NCBI GenBank assembly: GCA_014529385.2
Contig: CM043969.1
Span: forward strand, 13,041,946-13,105,945
Reading direction: 5' to 3'
Length of the DNA stretch: 64,000 nucleotides
From: Adiantum capillus-veneris
Taxonomy: Eukaryota; Streptophyta; Polypodiopsida; Polypodiales; Pteridaceae
Shown: piece after piece, positions 11,230-21,952 of the stretch
Position numbering within the stretch: position 1 is the stretch's first letter
Layout: each line of letters starts with the position of its first letter
Notes under the pieces: model-generated
What the model saw: only the letters and a program-made list of their open reading frames with translations
Told to the model about the DNA's origin: nothing
Databases searched by the model: none
Program-made: the position numbers and the translations under genes

Positions 11230-12256
11230 AGTAGCTTCAACCCTCTCTAGTGGACACACAATCCCCAAGACAGTGCAAGGAATTGATGCTGCTAGAGTGA
11301 AATTTTGTGAAGCCTTTTCTACATCACATAGTATACAAAGGAGATCTTAACCAAGGGTAACTAAATTATGTTTATGCTAATCCTATTGCTCCATAGCCTA
11401 TTTCCTCTAGAGGATTCCTATGTTGAGTCTAATTATGTTTATGCTAATCCTATTGCTCCATAGCCTATTTCCTCTAGAGGATTCCTATGTTGAGTCTAAT
11501 TATGCTACCTGGCTACAACGTTAAGCAATTTATTCCCTATTATAATCCATGTGAGGTATTGTCAATGGTTTCCATTCGTTGATTGTATTTCGATTGTTGG
11601 ATTAAGGAGCACCTTGCTTCTTAAGGATATCTAATTTTACTTTAATTGAGCATAAGTTTATGCACGTAATTATCATTGCTAGTTAAGCATGTTGTAAAGC
11701 TCTTTCACTTATGATTCTCTAAGATATGGCGAATCTTTTTTTTTCTCTTTTTTATGTACCCAAATTGAAGTATAATTAAGGTGATCAAACCCTTGATTTT
11801 CTCATGAAATTAGGGCATAATTATGAGACTTCTTGTATACTAAGATATGCGTAGTTAGGGTCTCGTTTTACACTAGCAAATTATGCATAATCTATGTATG
11901 ATTGTGCGGAAGTTAATCATCTATTACAGTTGGCATTTGCATGGTTATAGTCTAACATTGTGTGCTATATTGATGCATCTAGTTAGTGCATTAATCTTGA
12001 TCTCATACTGCATATAGGAGAAGTTTTGGTTATGATAATCTTAGGATGAGTTTATGAGTTATTAGGGCATAATCATCTTGTTATATTCGTGAGTAAGCTT
12101 GCACACTTATAGATGTGAAAGCTTTGTAAATTATCCTAGTATTATGTGTAAGATTAAGGCTATCCTTGTCAAGTTTTCTCATTCGTTGTTGTCGGAATTT
12201 TTGTACCACACATAGTCTCTTCATTTTTTCAAAAGAACTAATCCTAGTAATGAGAA

Positions 12257-12376
12257 ATGGCTCCCAAAAGAACTTGGTTTGGTGGTGCTAACGACCGCGA
12301 GGCGGGAGCTAGCAACATGGTGACCAATGGTAAAGCTCTACTGATCTCACGAAGCGACGAGGAGGAAATTCATAAG
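12257..12376 (+). CDS. gag: Putative LTR-borne first exon of gag (element 1, 5' LTR)
   Basis: The ATG lies about 1 kb downstream of the LTR TATA box. The peptide starts MAPKRTWFGGANDREAG, which resembles the short basic N-terminus of plant chromovirus Gag proteins. Forty codons end at AAG before GTAGGA, a donor-like site in phase 0. The acceptor ATGTAG at 14,354-14,359 would join it in phase 0 to VPPSALYTAVQEKKLL, a typical Gag N-terminal stretch. The 3' LTR copy (20,573) is also open and differs by an in-frame 18-bp indel. If not spliced, the frame simply ends at 12,439. What is seen: two open copies, a donor, an acceptor and matching phase. What is inferred: the splicing. Confidence 0.5.
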
Positions 12377-13105
12377 GTAGGATGGATTTTATTTTGTACC
12401 TTATATAAGCATTGCATTACAATAACTTTAGGAATGTGAAACTTCCCCAAAATATGTTGGAAATCCACCTGAGACAACGGCATAAGTATTTTAATGGTTT
12501 TATCTAAATTTAAATTTAAATTAAATAGGAAAGAAATGCTTTATGAAAAGACTATTTTGAGGTAGGAAAAAATGGTTGTTAGGAAAAACTCTCAACCAAA
12601 TTTCATTCATTATTCCATTGTTGACTTAGTCTGAACCCCCTATTGATCACAGGGCACTAGCTTGCGAAGTTATCGTAGGAGCTAAATCCATGACTTGCTT
12701 TTTATGTGATGGATATGTCCATGGATTGCTTTTCATGTGGTGGATACATGATTTTACCCGGAGCGTTACTCCAAAAATTGGGTGGATCATGGACTGGTCG
12801 TATGGGTGGCCAGTTGACAACGGGTGGAGTTAACACTTGCTGGAGGTCCTCACGACTCTAGGACATTGGAATTTTTAATAAAGTATTGTATTGTTGAGTA
12901 CTTTTTCTTAGGAATGATATGTTTTGGTGCCGATTTTTCTTGATTGAAGGGGTTGTCTTAAGGAACTTGTGTTGAGGAAATATAAAGAAGGAATCATAAG
13001 TGTTGAACAATGTGTTAGTAATTAGGCCACACAAAGATTCTGTGTGAGTACGGGGTGGAAAGTGGGGGCTTGGCTCGGTGTGCCCAAAGCCTACGAGACG
13101 GGTAG

Positions 13106-13121
13106 TCCCGATCAGTCGGGA
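13106..13121. other. Stem-loop in U5
   Basis: TCCCGA-TCAG-TCGGGA is a perfect 6-bp stem, also present in the 3' LTR at about 21,445-21,460. Its role is unknown; a leader RNA structure is possible. Confidence 0.6.
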
Positions 13122-13459
13122 ACTCTCTACCCTGTGTGATAGAGTACAAAATTAGATATCTTATTACACCAGACCGGCAGGAACTCGATGTACATGGCTC
13201 TGAAAGCTACGGGGAAAAAGGCACCGAGGTTTCTTCTCCTCTTGGAAGATGAGATTAGGATCGATAGTACGTAATTATGCTTCCCCTGTGGGATGGATCC
13301 AGATCCCTTTCGCTTGTGGCTTGGACGCAACTCACTAAGTGAGGAGAGACCATCCACTGGTTTTCTTCTTAGCCATTTTTTGTTTTCTTCCACATAGGAT
13401 CTAGCGACCGTCAGGTGCCCTCCAATTCCATCAAGGTGAGACGAGGAGGGGACCTCACA

Positions 13460-13478
13460 GTTGGTAACAGATCTTAGG
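13460..13478 (+). other. Primer-binding site of element 1
   Basis: One base after the LTR end, TGGTAACAGATC matches 10 of the first 12 bases of the usual plant initiator tRNA-Met binding site (TGGTATCAGAGC). The position is exactly right for minus-strand priming; the two mismatches fit an aged copy. Confidence 0.7.
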
Positions 13479-13589
13479 ATTCAGAGCTTAGGTTAGTTTG
13501 GAAAATTTTGCAATGTTTGAAAATTTTAAAAACTAGAAAAATTGGATAGCTAATCCAAGGCTTATGCATCGATATTTCAAGAAGATCAT

Positions 13590-14150
13590 GTGGTTGAATA
13601 TCGCAAGTTCCAAGTCTTTGAGTTTATTTATCAAAGTGCCTGTCGTTCTCCAAACTATCTTTTCCGATGGAGCTTAATGGAGCTACTGATGAAGGCTCAC
13701 ACTCCTCATTCAGCTCGGATAGATAAAGGTTGGGAGCTCGACTGGAGCAATGAAGGCGAGATTTATTACATCAATGCTTGGAAGCTGTTATGTCTTACCA
13801 CGGACTTAAAGAAACTACACTGGGCAGAGTAAATGAGAGTAGTTCAGTTGTACTACTTCTTGGGTACAAACTCGACTATCACTGTTCCCACTTATCCAAG
13901 AGGCGCGGAGAAACCCCTGAACAAATGGCTATGGGAGAAAGTGGTGGAGATAATTTTGTATCGAAGGCTCAAAACTTTTTCTATTCCTCAGTGTACCCCT
14001 AGGAATATGGATCTTGTAATTTACTTCCCGATCTCCAATGAGTATAGGAACTACTATACCAACCAATTAGAGAATTGTAGAAATGTGACTACAAACACCC
14101 ATCGTTTGTATCACCGTATTCCAAGACATCCAGCTATGCGGATTCTTTAG
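13590..14150 (+). pseudogene. Extra ORF between primer-binding site and gag (element 1), unknown function
   Basis: A single frame runs about 187 codons with one stop (TAA at 13,830-13,832). It starts MVEYRKFQVFEFIYQS and continues after the stop as MRVVQLYYFLGTNST, ending HPAMRIL. It is rich in Tyr, Trp, Leu and basic residues, with no transmembrane segment and no motif I recognise. It lies between the LTR and gag, where Ty3/gypsy elements normally have only a leader, and would fall inside the inferred gag intron. It may be a captured host fragment or an element-specific accessory protein. The function is unknown. Confidence 0.4.
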
Positions 14151-14357
14151 GTGCCACAAAAATTATTAATAAGTTAGGATGAGATACCCTAAGCCTCTTT
14201 TGTAAGGCTATCCTTAGAAATATTCACTTTATGAATAAAGAATCAAGGCTTTTGAATTGAGTGTCTTGATCTTGTGTCTATTCTGAAGTTAAATTTAAGT
14301 CTTAGTCGTGTGATAAGTCTTTAAATTTGTCGGTCTACCGATCTTATAAAAACATGT

Positions 14358-14359
14358 AG
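14358..14359 (+). other. Candidate gag splice acceptor
   Basis: AAAACATGTAG precedes GTACCTCC. Reading from 14,360 gives VPPSALYTAVQEKKLL, in phase with the LTR exon ending at 12,376. The upstream pyrimidine tract is weak, so this is inference from phase and content. Confidence 0.4.
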
Positions 14360-15012
14360 GTACCTCCTTCTGCTCTTTATACCGCGGTTCAAGAGAAAAA
14401 ACTTCTTCTCAAGCAAGCGCAACCCCCCAACTTCAAAGTCCACAGGGGTTAACGTAGAACAAGATGCAAAGGTTTGCATCGAGGCCATGGAGGATTATTT
14501 TGAAGCTGCGGGAACTCATCCACAGAATCAAACTATGCTTGCTATGTTTCGACTCACTGGAGATGCCAAAATATGGTGGAAACAACATTGCCAAGACTTC
14601 GACATTGTTGGATGTTCTCAATCATGGGAAGAAATTAAGACTGCGGTGACCGGGCTACTTGCCATCAACTCATAGGGCCATCAAAATGAATGAGTTTTTT
14701 TCACACAAGCAGTTATCCTTGATTGTAGAGGAGTATTTCTCCAAGTTCATGACTTTGAAGAGATATGCACCAAAGATGACCTTGGAAAAGCAAGTGACTA
14801 GGTTCTGCCAAGGCCTCATAGAACCATTGAACAATAGGTTGGAAGCTCTTAGACCAACAACATTGCAAGATGCTTTGTTAAGAGCCAAGCCGTTAGCTGT
14901 GGAAATCATGAAAGCTGCTCAGGGTAGAAGAAATTACTTAGAGAAGAGGTCCAGAGCGAATAATTGGGATAAAAACCGGCAAACCTTTCTTATCAGAATC
15001 GTCTCATGGTAG
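14360..15012 (+). pseudogene. gag: gag capsid region, frameshifted (element 1)
   Basis: Gag packages the element RNA into virus-like particles. The N-terminal part VPPSALYTAVQEKK shifts frame at about 14,447. The core then reads VNVEQDAK..EAMEDYFEAAGTHPQ, FRLTGDAKIWWKQHC and SWEEIKTAVT, and shifts again near 14,650 to KMNEFFSHKQLSL.EEYFSKF and TLEKQVTRFCQGL. This is the Retrotrans_gag pattern (MEDYFEA, LTGDAK.WW, YF..F). A further shift separates it from the zinc knuckle at 15,048. At least three frame changes make it non-functional. The neighbours (LTR and primer site upstream, protease downstream) confirm the assignment. Confidence 0.85.
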
Positions 15013-15705
15013 CTACTTCAACTGCTACCGAATTTCCCAATGTGCGTTGCTATGAATGCCAAGAGTATGGCCATTACAAAAACAAGTGTCCCAAGAAGAC
15101 TTGTGCATCTGGTGCAAATGCAATACGTCTCAATGCTAATGAAAGAGGTCAACCAAATAATCACGGAGGACGATGAAGAGGAGGTAGAGGACGAGGATGT
15201 GGTGTAGTTGCTAGGGCGAATGCTGCAGTTGGACAATCGACTATTGGAGATGAAGCAGACAAAAGGGCAGTGTTGCATGCTGCCATAGATAATCCTGGTG
15301 CTCGCTAGCAGTACACCATAATTCAAACTCTTGGAACGCACCAAGGTGATAAATTTCAATCCCTCATAGACTGTGGAAGTACGCATTCATTTCTATCTCC
15401 TAGATGCATGAGAAAATTAAAGCTAAGCCAGTATCTTGCAAGTAGACTAGTAGTAGAACTAGCTAATGGGAAGGAAGTGTTATCTCAACATTCCGCAGGC
15501 TTGATAGATTTTGAATTAGGGGGTTATGCTACTTCTACATAGTTCCGTACTTTACCTTTAGGAATTTATGATGGAATTTTAGGAATGGACTGGTTGAAAA
15601 AGAAACAAGCCCATATTCATTGTGCTCAGGGTAACTTTACGCTCATAGATAACCTTGGGAATGAAGTTCTGGTTCAAGGGAAAAATGGATGCCCAAGGCT
15701 CATTT
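15000..15705 (+). pseudogene. gag-pro: gag zinc knuckle and aspartic protease, with three stops (element 1)
   Basis: One frame carries a CCHC knuckle (CYECQEYGHYKNKC, 15,048-15,089; C-X2-C-X4-H-X4-C), which binds RNA. About 95 codons later comes the retropepsin active site LIDCGSTHSF (Asp codon 15,369-15,371; the usual D-S/T-G is D-C-G here), followed by GILGMDWL typical of the protease C-terminus. In-frame stops occur at 15,174 (TGA), 15,307 (TAG) and 15,540 (TAG). Each could derive from a C-to-T change in CGA or CAG. The protease would cleave Gag-Pol, but this copy cannot be translated through. Confidence 0.88.
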
Positions 15706-15907
15706 AGTTCAAGCCAGTAGATTTCTAAAGGGACTTAAGAAGGGACAGCATATTTACGTTGTGAAGCTTAACATGGTGGAACAATCAAATTCAAACTTTC
15801 ACCCAGAATGGTTGAAAGAATATGCCAATGTTTTCCCAGAAGATTTGACCAATTTTCCATTGTATTGTGAGGTAGACCATGAGATAGAAACAATACTAGG
15901 GTGTTAA
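15689..15907 (+). pseudogene. pol: Protease-RT linker of Pol (element 1)
   Basis: Different frame from the protease: LKKGQHIYVVKLN, then HPEWLKEYANVFPEDLTNFP and VDHEIETILG. This is the conserved stretch (F..VFPEDL...P....DH.I.L..G) before the RT domain in chromoviruses. It ends at TAA 15,905-15,907, beyond which the same frame continues directly into RT. Confidence 0.85.
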
Positions 15908-16640
15908 CCTGTTTCTAAGAGACCGTACAAGATGTCATTACCAGAATCTATAGAACTTAAAGAACAGCTTAGGCAACTAATTGAGCAAGGGTTCATTAGA
16001 CCTAGTACTTCTCCTTGGGGTGCACCATTTCTTTTTCAAAAGAAGAACGATGGATCTTTGCGGCTATGCATAGATTATAATCTATTGTGGACTTAACCAA
16101 GTGACTGTCAAAAACAAGTATCCGATTCCAAGAATTGACAAATTGTTGGATAGACTCCATGGATCCAAGGTCTTTTCAAAGATTGATCTTTGATGAGGAT
16201 ATTATCATATCAGAATCAAAGAATCGGACATACCAAAGATAGCTTTTAACACTAGGTATGGGCATTATGAATTCACAGTCATGTCCTTTGGTCTTACAAA
16301 TGCACCTGCAAGCTTCAATCGACTAATGCAAGATATCTTTAGACCTTACTTGGATGAATTTGTCCTAGTCTTTTTTTATGATATTTCGATTTACTCTAAA
16401 GACAAAGCAGAGCATAAAGAACATGTCCAGAAAGTGTTAGAAATTCTACGTCAGCATCACCTTTATGCTAAGGAAAGCAAGTGTACTTTTTGTACTCCCC
16501 AAGTTGGTTATTTAGGTTTCATTATATTCGCCAATGGAATTTCAGCTGATCTCGAGAAGATCAAGGATATAGTGGATTGTGGCCTCAGCCTTCTTCTGCC
16601 AGTGAATTTAGAGGATTTCTTGGAATCATAGGGTGGTACA
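15908..16640 (+). pseudogene. pol: Reverse transcriptase domain, frameshifted, catalytic motif altered (element 1)
   Basis: RT copies element RNA into cDNA. The N-terminal part has [27 protein letters not shown] and [10 protein letters not shown]. After a stop and frame change near 16,090 it continues with [25 protein letters not shown] (followed by two stops), [24 protein letters not shown], and then the palm motif as [11 protein letters not shown]. The first Asp of the catalytic Asp pair is replaced by Tyr, so even the intact stretch would be inactive. [11 protein letters not shown] and VGYLGFI follow. It is typical Ty3/gypsy RT. Confidence 0.93.
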
Positions 16641-17060
16641 GGATTTTTGTCAGACATTATGCTCTTATTGTAGCACCTTTGACAGGGATTTTAAAGAAAG
16701 TAATGTGAATCGATTGGAAAGCAGAGCACGAAGCTAGTTTTGCAAAGTTAAAGAGATATTTAGTGTCTTCTCCTGTTTTAAAGCTTCCAGGTTTCAGTAA
16801 GGATTTTGAAGTTGTGACCGACGCCAGCAGTCTTGCATTAGGAGGAGTTCTTACTCAAGAAGGGAGACCAGTATCTTTTACCTCTCGCAAGCTCAAAGAT
16901 CTGAGAAGAATTATCCGAGTCATGACCTAGAACTTCTCGTTGTCATCCATGCATTGAAGCTATGGAGACATTATCTTTTGAGTCACAAGTTTTAGTTAGT
17001 TACCGACCACAAGAGCTTACGCAACCCAACCTCAACATGAGACAGAGGAGGTGGATTGAA
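16640..17060 (+). pseudogene. pol: RT thumb/connection and RNase H domain, degenerate (element 1)
   Basis: GWYRIFVRHYALIVAPLT is the conserved RT-RNase H junction. WKAEHEASFAKLK follows, then VVTDASSLALGGVLTQ with the first catalytic Asp of RNase H (TDAS), and RPVSFTSRKL. Stops and shifts occur at about 16,707 and 16,928. RNase H would remove the RNA strand during reverse transcription. Confidence 0.85.
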
Positions 17061-17168
17061 CTGGGAAGGACAATGTAGTTGTAGATAGACTTAGTCGTAA
17101 GTCTTTCCTCAGGGCTATCTCTATACCCAATAATCCTATTTTGGAAAGGATTAGAGAAGCTTCTTCAA

Positions 17169-18340
17169 ATGACCCAGAATATCAGCCGACTATTAGTGCA
17201 GATTCAACAAGGCATAGGATCTAAAGTAACTTCTAGAATGGCTAAATACTATTCTCTTCAAGGGGAATTTCTTTATCTTGGTCAAAGACTTTATGTACCT
17301 AAGGATCCAGCATTAAAGAAAACAATTTTATTTGAGGCTCATGATAGCCAGACTTCTGGACATCCAGGGTATGCAAAGACCTTGAACGCAGTTAGAACAA
17401 GTTATTTTTTGCCAACAATGAAAGGTGATGTTCTTCGTTACATAAAGCAGTGTTTATCTTGTCAACATATTAAAGCCGAACTAATCAAGCTTCCCGGGAA
17501 ACTCAAACCTCATGATATACCTCAAATGAAATGGAAGTGTATCAGTATGGATTTTGTCACCGGATTACGTTTTGTTGGAGGCTATGATTTTGTATTTGTG
17601 TTTGTAGATATGCTCACTAAGGTGGCTCACTTGATATCTATAAAGACAACCTACAGTGCTTCTGCATCATTAGGGTTTTCATTAAGGAAATCTTTAGACT
17701 TCACGGGTTACCGAGAAGAATCGGCAGTGATAGAGATGTGAAGTTTACTTTGAAGTTTTGGAGTTCTCTTTTTCAAGCAATTGGAACTTAGCTATGCTTC
17801 AGTACAGCATATCATCCTCAATTGGAACTTAGCTATGCTTCAAGCAATTGGAACTTAGATATGCTTTAGTACAGCATATCATCCTCAGACCGACGGGCAG
17901 ACTGAAAGGGTAAACCAATTAAACGAGGATATTCTTAGAGCTTACTGTTCACAAGAGCCAAGGAAATGGATTCAACATCTTCCTGTAGTAGAGTATGCTT
18001 ATAATTCTTTTGATCATAGAAGCATAGGAATGTCACCATTCAAGGCACTCTATGGACAAGAGTGTATAACTCCACTGAACTTTTCTGACCCAACTATTAA
18101 AGTAGAGGCCTCAAAATGAATGTTAGAAGACATGGAAGTGTAGACTAAAGCAATTTTCAAGGATATTCAAGCAACTCAGGATAGATAGAAGCATTATGCA
18201 GAGAAGAAGAGATCTGAAAGAACTTTTAAGTTAGGGGATAAGGTATTTCTCAGGGTTAAACCCAAGCAAAGTAATCTATCCTTGGGAAAATTCAAGAAGC
18301 TTAGCCCAAGATATTGTGGACCTTATGAGATTGTAAAGGT
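17169..18340 (+). pseudogene. pol: Integrase, broken (element 1)
   Basis: Integrase inserts the cDNA. A 190-codon open frame (17,169-17,741) holds the HHCC zinc domain (H..TSGHPGYAKT, then CLSCQHIKAE) and the first catalytic Asp (ISMDFVTGL), then [13 protein letters not shown]. The frame then shifts to [12 protein letters not shown] (second Asp region) and FSTAYHPQ. A local duplication disrupts the segment at 17,774-17,886 before QTDGQTERVNQ. The C-terminal part GDKVFLRVKPKQ, then SPRYCGPYEIV, is the GPY/F module. Several stops lie in between (about 18,118, 18,142, 18,187 and 18,367). Confidence 0.9.
17774..17886. repeat. Local partial duplication inside integrase
   Basis: CAAGCAATTGGAACTTAG occurs twice, ATTGGAACTTAG three times and ACAGCATATCATCCTCA twice, within about 110 bp. 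This is a replication-slippage scar that breaks the integrase frame. Confidence 0.9.
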
Positions 18341-18403
18341 TGTACGTGACCAATCTTACAAGTTGTAGTTACCCTCAAACCTTAAGTTCATGACGTTTTT
18401 CAC

Positions 18404-18649
18404 GTGAGTTTGCTTAAACTCTATATTCCCAATCCTGATCATCTTGTACATGCAAAACAAGTTGTTATTCCTACTCAAGGCGTTCTTGAGCTACAACCTG
18501 ATTACATCCTTAAGATGCTAGAAAGAAAACTAAGAAATAGGAACATCATCGAGCATCTAATCAAATGGAAGGATTTTCCAGAAGAAGACGCAACGTGGGA
18601 AGATCAACTAACTCTTCAGAGGGATTACCCAGACTTACCCTTGAGATGA
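18404..18649 (+). pseudogene. pol: Pol C-terminus with chromodomain (element 1)
   Basis: An open frame ends at TGA 18,647-18,649. It starts MSLLKLYIPNPDHLV and continues to VLELQPDYILKMLERKLRNR, then EHLIKWKDFP, DATWED and DYPDL. The pattern (E P..IL..R...R...E.LIKWK..P..ATWED) is the chromodomain fused to chromovirus integrases, which steers integration toward particular chromatin. It ends 31 bp before the 3' LTR. The aromatic cage looks partial (Tyr, Trp-Lys, Trp-Glu are visible). Confidence 0.92.
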
Positions 18650-18666
18650 GAGCATCTCAATTCTTT

Positions 18667-18680
18667 CACGTTGGGAAGAA
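18667..18680 (+). other. Purine tract before 3' LTR
   Basis: CACGTTGGGAAGAA abuts the TG of the 3' LTR. It is a short purine run in the position of a polypurine tract. Confidence 0.6.
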
Positions 18681-19348
18681 TGTAAGGTTTCCATCGTTCT
18701 TGCAAAAGGAATCCCTATGTAAAGTTTTGGATCCAAGTTTTTTAATGGCAAAAGTTTCTTTAGCAATTTCTAGTGATCAGATGTTGTTTTCGTATTGAAA
18801 TTCTTGTAGGACTTTTAAACTTGGTCAAAGTCATGTTTTGTGAAATTTTTCCATAAATAGAAATTTTTTGACCACCGGTATGGTCTAGGATCGACCGGCT
18901 CGTCAAATTGTGCACCGACCCAGGTTTCCTTAAAAAAAGGGTCCGGACACCAAAGGCTGCTATTTATGGCAGGTAGTCATATCTACTACCTGCAGATCTA
19001 TCTCGAGTTAACAAGTTCTAGAATTGAATTTGTATTAGTATATTCAAGTTAACCTAAGGTTAGCATTTTCTAAGGTATGTATGGCATGGATGTGTATGCA
19101 TGGTCATGGATATGCACGGGCATGTGTCCCCATCATGTATGGCCATGGGTCATGTGCATAGATAGTCTTGTGAAAAGTATTAGGTTAGGCATGAAGAGTT
19201 TAGCATGGAGGCTAAGCATGACCTAGATAAGGTGGAACATGGGTCAAGAGTGAGGTGTGGCATAGTATGGGCAATGAGGCATGGACTTAGGCCACCACAC
19301 CCCCTCAAGATAGAAAAGAGCTAGCACTACCCCCCCTTGTGGAAATTG

Positions 19349-19349
<1 letters not shown>

Positions 19350-19427
<78 letters not shown>
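19350..19427. repeat. (GT)n array in the 3' LTR
   Basis: About 39 GT units followed by a short GA run; a second short GT tract lies at 19,526-19,550. Confidence 0.96.
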
Positions 19428-19444
<17 letters not shown>

Positions 19445-20572
19445 AAGAGGGAGAATAGGTAAGTGAGATAGGCAAGTGAGGACACCTCACTAGGGAAGAC
19501 CCACACCTGGCATGACAGTTGGAGGTGTGTGTGTGTGTGTGTGTGTGTGTGGACTCTCGAGTTCTAGTTTTAGCAAGGCAGATCGAACCTCCTTGAGGGG
19601 GATGCCTATATAAGAGTAGCTTCAACCCTCTCTAGTGGACACACAATCCCCAAGACAGTGCAAGGAAGTGTTGCTGCTAGAGCGAATTTTTGTGAAACCT
19701 TTTCTACATCACATAGTACACAAAGGAGATCTTAACCAAGGGTAATTAAATTATGTTTATGCTAATCATATTGCTCCATAGCCTCTTTTCTCTAGAGGAT
19801 TCCTATGTTGAGTCTAATTATGCTAGTTGGTTACAGCATTAAGCAATCTATTCCCTATTATAATCCATGTGAGGTATTGTCAATGGTTTCCATCCATTGA
19901 TTGTATTTCCATTGTCGATTAAGGAGCACCTTGCTTCTTAAGGATATCTAATTTTTCTTTAATTGAGCATAAGTTTATGCACATAATTATCATTGCTAGT
20001 TAAGCATGTTGTGCATAATTATGTTGTAAAGCTCTTTCACCTATGATTCTCTAAGATATGGTGAATCTTTTTTTCCTCTATTATGTACCCAAATTGAAGT
20101 ACAATTAAGGTGATTAAACCCTTAATTTGCCCATGAAATTAGGGCATAATTATGAGACTTCTTGTATACTAAAAGATGCATAGTTAGGGTCTTGTTTTGC
20201 ACTAGCAAATTATGCATAATCTATGCATGATTGTGCGGAAGTTAAAAATCTATTACAGTTGGTATTTGCATGGTTATAGCCTATCATTGTGTGTTATATT
20301 GATGCATCTAGTTAGTGCATTAATCTTGATCTCATATTGCATATAAGAGAAGTTTGGTTATGATAATCTTAGGATGAGTTTATGAGTCCTTAGGGCATAA
20401 TCATTTGAGTTAGCTTGCACACTTATTGTTGTGAAAGCTTTGTTAATTAGCCTAGTATTATGTGTAAGATTTAGGCTATCCTTGTCGAGAATTCTCATTG
20501 GTTGTTGTCGGAATTTTTGTACCACACATAGTCTCTTCGTTTTTCCGAAAGAACTAATCCTAGTAGTGAGAA

Positions 20573-20842
20573 ATGGCTCCCAAAAGAACTTGGTTTGGTG
20601 GTGCTAATGACCGCGAGGCGGGAACTAGCAACATGGTGACCAACGATAAAGCGCCAATGAGAGAGGGAAATCTGGTCATCTCACAAAGTAACGAGGAGGA
20701 AATTCATGAGGTAGGATGGATTTTATTTTGTACCTTACATAAGCATTGCATTACGATAACTTTAGGAATGTCTAAACTTCCCCAGAATATGTTGGAAATC
20801 CAACTGAGACAACGGCATAAGTACTTTAATGGTTTTATCTAA
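20573..20842 (+). CDS. gag-like exon copy in the 3' LTR
   Basis: Same start as the 5' LTR copy (MAPKRTWFGGANDREAG) with a 6-codon in-frame difference. The candidate donor GAG before GTAGGA comes after 46 codons, again in phase 0. Unspliced, the frame runs to 20,842 (89 codons, including YKHC/HKHC-ITITLGM and NMLEIQLRQRHKYF). In the 3' LTR it would not be joined to gag, so it is a passive copy. Confidence 0.4.
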   Translation: MAPKRTWFGGANDREAGTSNMVTNDKAPMREGNLVISQSNEEEIHEVGWILFCTLHKHCITITLGMSKLPQNMLEIQLRQRHKYFNGFI

Positions 20843-21774
20843 ATTTAAATTTAAATCAAATAGGAAAGAAATGCTTTATGGAAAGACTATTTTGAGGTAG
20901 GAAAAAATGGTTGTTAGGAAAAACTATCTCAACCAAATTTCATTCATTATTCCATTGTTGACTTAGTCTGAACCCCCTATTGATCACAGGGTGGTAGCTT
21001 GCAAAGTTATCGTAGGAGCTAAATCCATGACTTGCTTTTTATGCGGTGGATACGTCCATGGCTTGCTTTTGATGCGGTCGATACATGATTTTACCCGGAG
21101 AGTTACTCCAGGAATTGGGTGGATCATGGACTGGTTGTATGGGTGGCCAGTTGACAACGGGTAGAGTTAAGACTTGCTGGAGGTCCTCACGATTCTAGGA
21201 CATTGGAATTTTTAATAAAGTATTGTATTGTTGAGTACTTTTTCTTAGGAATGATATGTTTTGGTGCCGATTTTTTTTTATTGAAGGGGTTGTCTTAGGA
21301 ACTTATGTTGAGGAAATATAAAGAAGGAATCATAAGTGTTGAACAAAAATGTGTTAGTAATTAGGCCCCACAAAGATTCTATGTGAGTACGGGGTGGAAA
21401 GTGGGGGCTTGGCTCGGTGTGCCCAAAGCCTATGAGATGGGTGGTCCCGATCAGTCGGGAACTCTCTACCCTGTGTGATAGAGTACAAAATTAGATGTCT
21501 TATTACACCTGAGCGGTAGGAACTCGGTGTACGTGCCACTGAAAGCTACGGAGAAAATGCACCGAGGTTTTAGGACTGATAGTACGTAGTTATGCTTCCC
21601 CTATGGGACGGAGCTAGATTCCTTTCAGTGGTGGCTTGGACTCAACTCACTAAGTGATGAAAGACCATCCACTGGTTTTCTTCTTAGCCAATTTTTATTT
21701 GCTTATGCATAGGATCTAGCAACCGTCAGGTGTCCTCCATTTCCATCAAGGTGAGACGGGGAGGGGACCTCACA

Positions 21775-21779
21775 AATCA
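21775..21779. other. Target-site duplication of element 1 (right), AATCA
   Basis: An exact match to 10,161-10,165. Confidence 0.95.
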
Positions 21780-21919
21780 TCTACTCGCATGTTAGCCAGA
21801 CATATGTCCTAGTAGCTGATACACTTAATTCATATTTTGCTTAAATTTATGAAATTTTGGAAGCATTTTCCCTGTATTTTGAATAAAATTTTTAAAAAAA
21901 ACTCCAAAACTTTATGACA

Positions 21920-21952
21920 TCTCATCGAGAGACCCTCACAGGAAGATTAAGG
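21920..21952. repeat. Palindromic GAGACCCTCA module, copy 2
   Basis: CATCTCATCGAGAGACCCTCACAGGAAGATTAAGG, preceded by GGAAGCATTTTCCCTGTA. It belongs to the same module family. Confidence 0.7.

Larger units (their letters stand above)
18681..21774 (+). mobile_element. Element 1 3' LTR (3,094 bp)
   Basis: Collinear with the 5' LTR and ends CCTCACA before AATCA. It is shorter mostly through smaller GT arrays (19,350-19,427; 19,526-19,550) and a shorter GCATGG minisatellite. Its TATA box is at about 19,608. Confidence 0.95.

Noticed and set aside
13106-13121. Stem-loop as part of a tRNA or other structured RNA gene
   Set aside because: No A/B boxes or cloverleaf around it; it is only a short LTR hairpin.
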